From Deltaproteobacteria bacterium (GTDB lineage Bacteria > Desulfobacterota > Binatia > DP-6): DNA of 5,920 bases. How positions within the stretch are numbered: the stretch's first letter is position 1; the number at the start of each line of letters is the position of its first letter. The stretch covers positions 1 through 5,920 of the forward strand of contig VBLD01000030.1 in assembly GCA_005879205.1 (NCBI GenBank), in the 5' to 3' direction. A program made the translations under genes and the position numbers. Below are positions 5,771 to 5,920 of the stretch, piece by piece. The notes below the pieces were generated by a model. The model was given only the letters and a program-made list of their open reading frames with translations, made no database searches and was not told the DNA's origin.

Positions 5771-5920
5771 TCAGGCCCCTTCGACTTCGAAACCGAGCGA
5801 GGAGATCATCGCCACCGCGTCGCGGTGCGCCTGCCCGGGCGTGGTCAGATAGCCGTCGACGAAGATCGAGTTGGCGGCAAAGAGGGCGAGAGGTTGCGCC
5901 TCGCCGAGCGAGCGCTCCCG
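5771..5920 (-). CDS. bioB: Biotin synthase BioB, C-terminal end (cut by window edge)
   Basis: The last 49 residues and stop of a minus-strand gene entering from the right edge. The segment LALFAANSIFVDGYLTTPGQ matches the conserved C-terminal strand of biotin synthase (ANSIF followed by LTT), and the end SSLGFEVEGA fits the final helix. BioB is the cytoplasmic radical-SAM enzyme that inserts sulfur into dethiobiotin to form biotin. The radical-SAM cysteines lie outside the window. The protein ends soon after the LTTPGQ helix, like the shorter BioB forms and without the long tail of the E. coli enzyme. Other biotin genes may lie further right but cannot be seen. Confidence 0.9.
   Translation of the reverse strand, partial: RERSLGEAQPLALFAANSIFVDGYLTTPGQAHRDAVAMISSLGFEVEGA

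Overview
The window is high-GC bacterial DNA, with strong G/C preference at third codon positions and long spurious open frames opposite the real genes. Gene density is high and there are no RNA genes, mobile elements or CRISPR arrays. The gene families (a stressosome RsbR/RsbS pair outside an obvious Bacillus context, a DHH phosphoesterase, TldD/TldE and BioB) and the base composition suggest a high-GC, probably Gram-negative soil or environmental lineage of the Desulfobacterota/Binatota/Myxococcota/Methylomirabilota kind. The sequence alone does not settle the phylum.

Layout from left to right. Positions 1-1086 (minus strand) hold a stressosome module: a complete RsbR-type protein with an RsbRD-like N-terminal domain and a C-terminal STAS domain, followed 19 bases downstream by the first 37 codons of RsbS, cut by the window edge. 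A 174-base gap with a weak terminator-like hairpin separates it from a minus-strand DHH/DHHA1 phosphoesterase (1261-2295), which has a good sigma-70-like promoter at 2340-2368. Next is an 80-residue uncharacterised protein (2376-2618, minus), transcribed divergently from a tldD-tldE operon (2686-5475, plus; 6 bases between the genes). Facing the end of tldE, only 9 bases away, is a 60-residue protein whose last 42 residues are almost all Asp/Glu and which has a strong Shine-Dalgarno sequence (5485-5667, minus). The right edge carries the C-terminal 49 residues of biotin synthase BioB (minus).

Functionally these are separate units: stress signalling through RsbR/RsbS (an RsbT kinase would be expected beyond the left edge), nucleotide or small-RNA turnover (DHH protein), and the TldD/TldE metalloprotease that degrades or trims unfolded peptides, plus the start of a biotin locus. 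I do not see a clear new multi-gene system. The items most worth a second look are the two small proteins flanking tldDE (especially the polyacidic one), the Glu replacing the usual Asp in motif IV of the DHH protein, and the direct repeats that overlap the DHH promoter.
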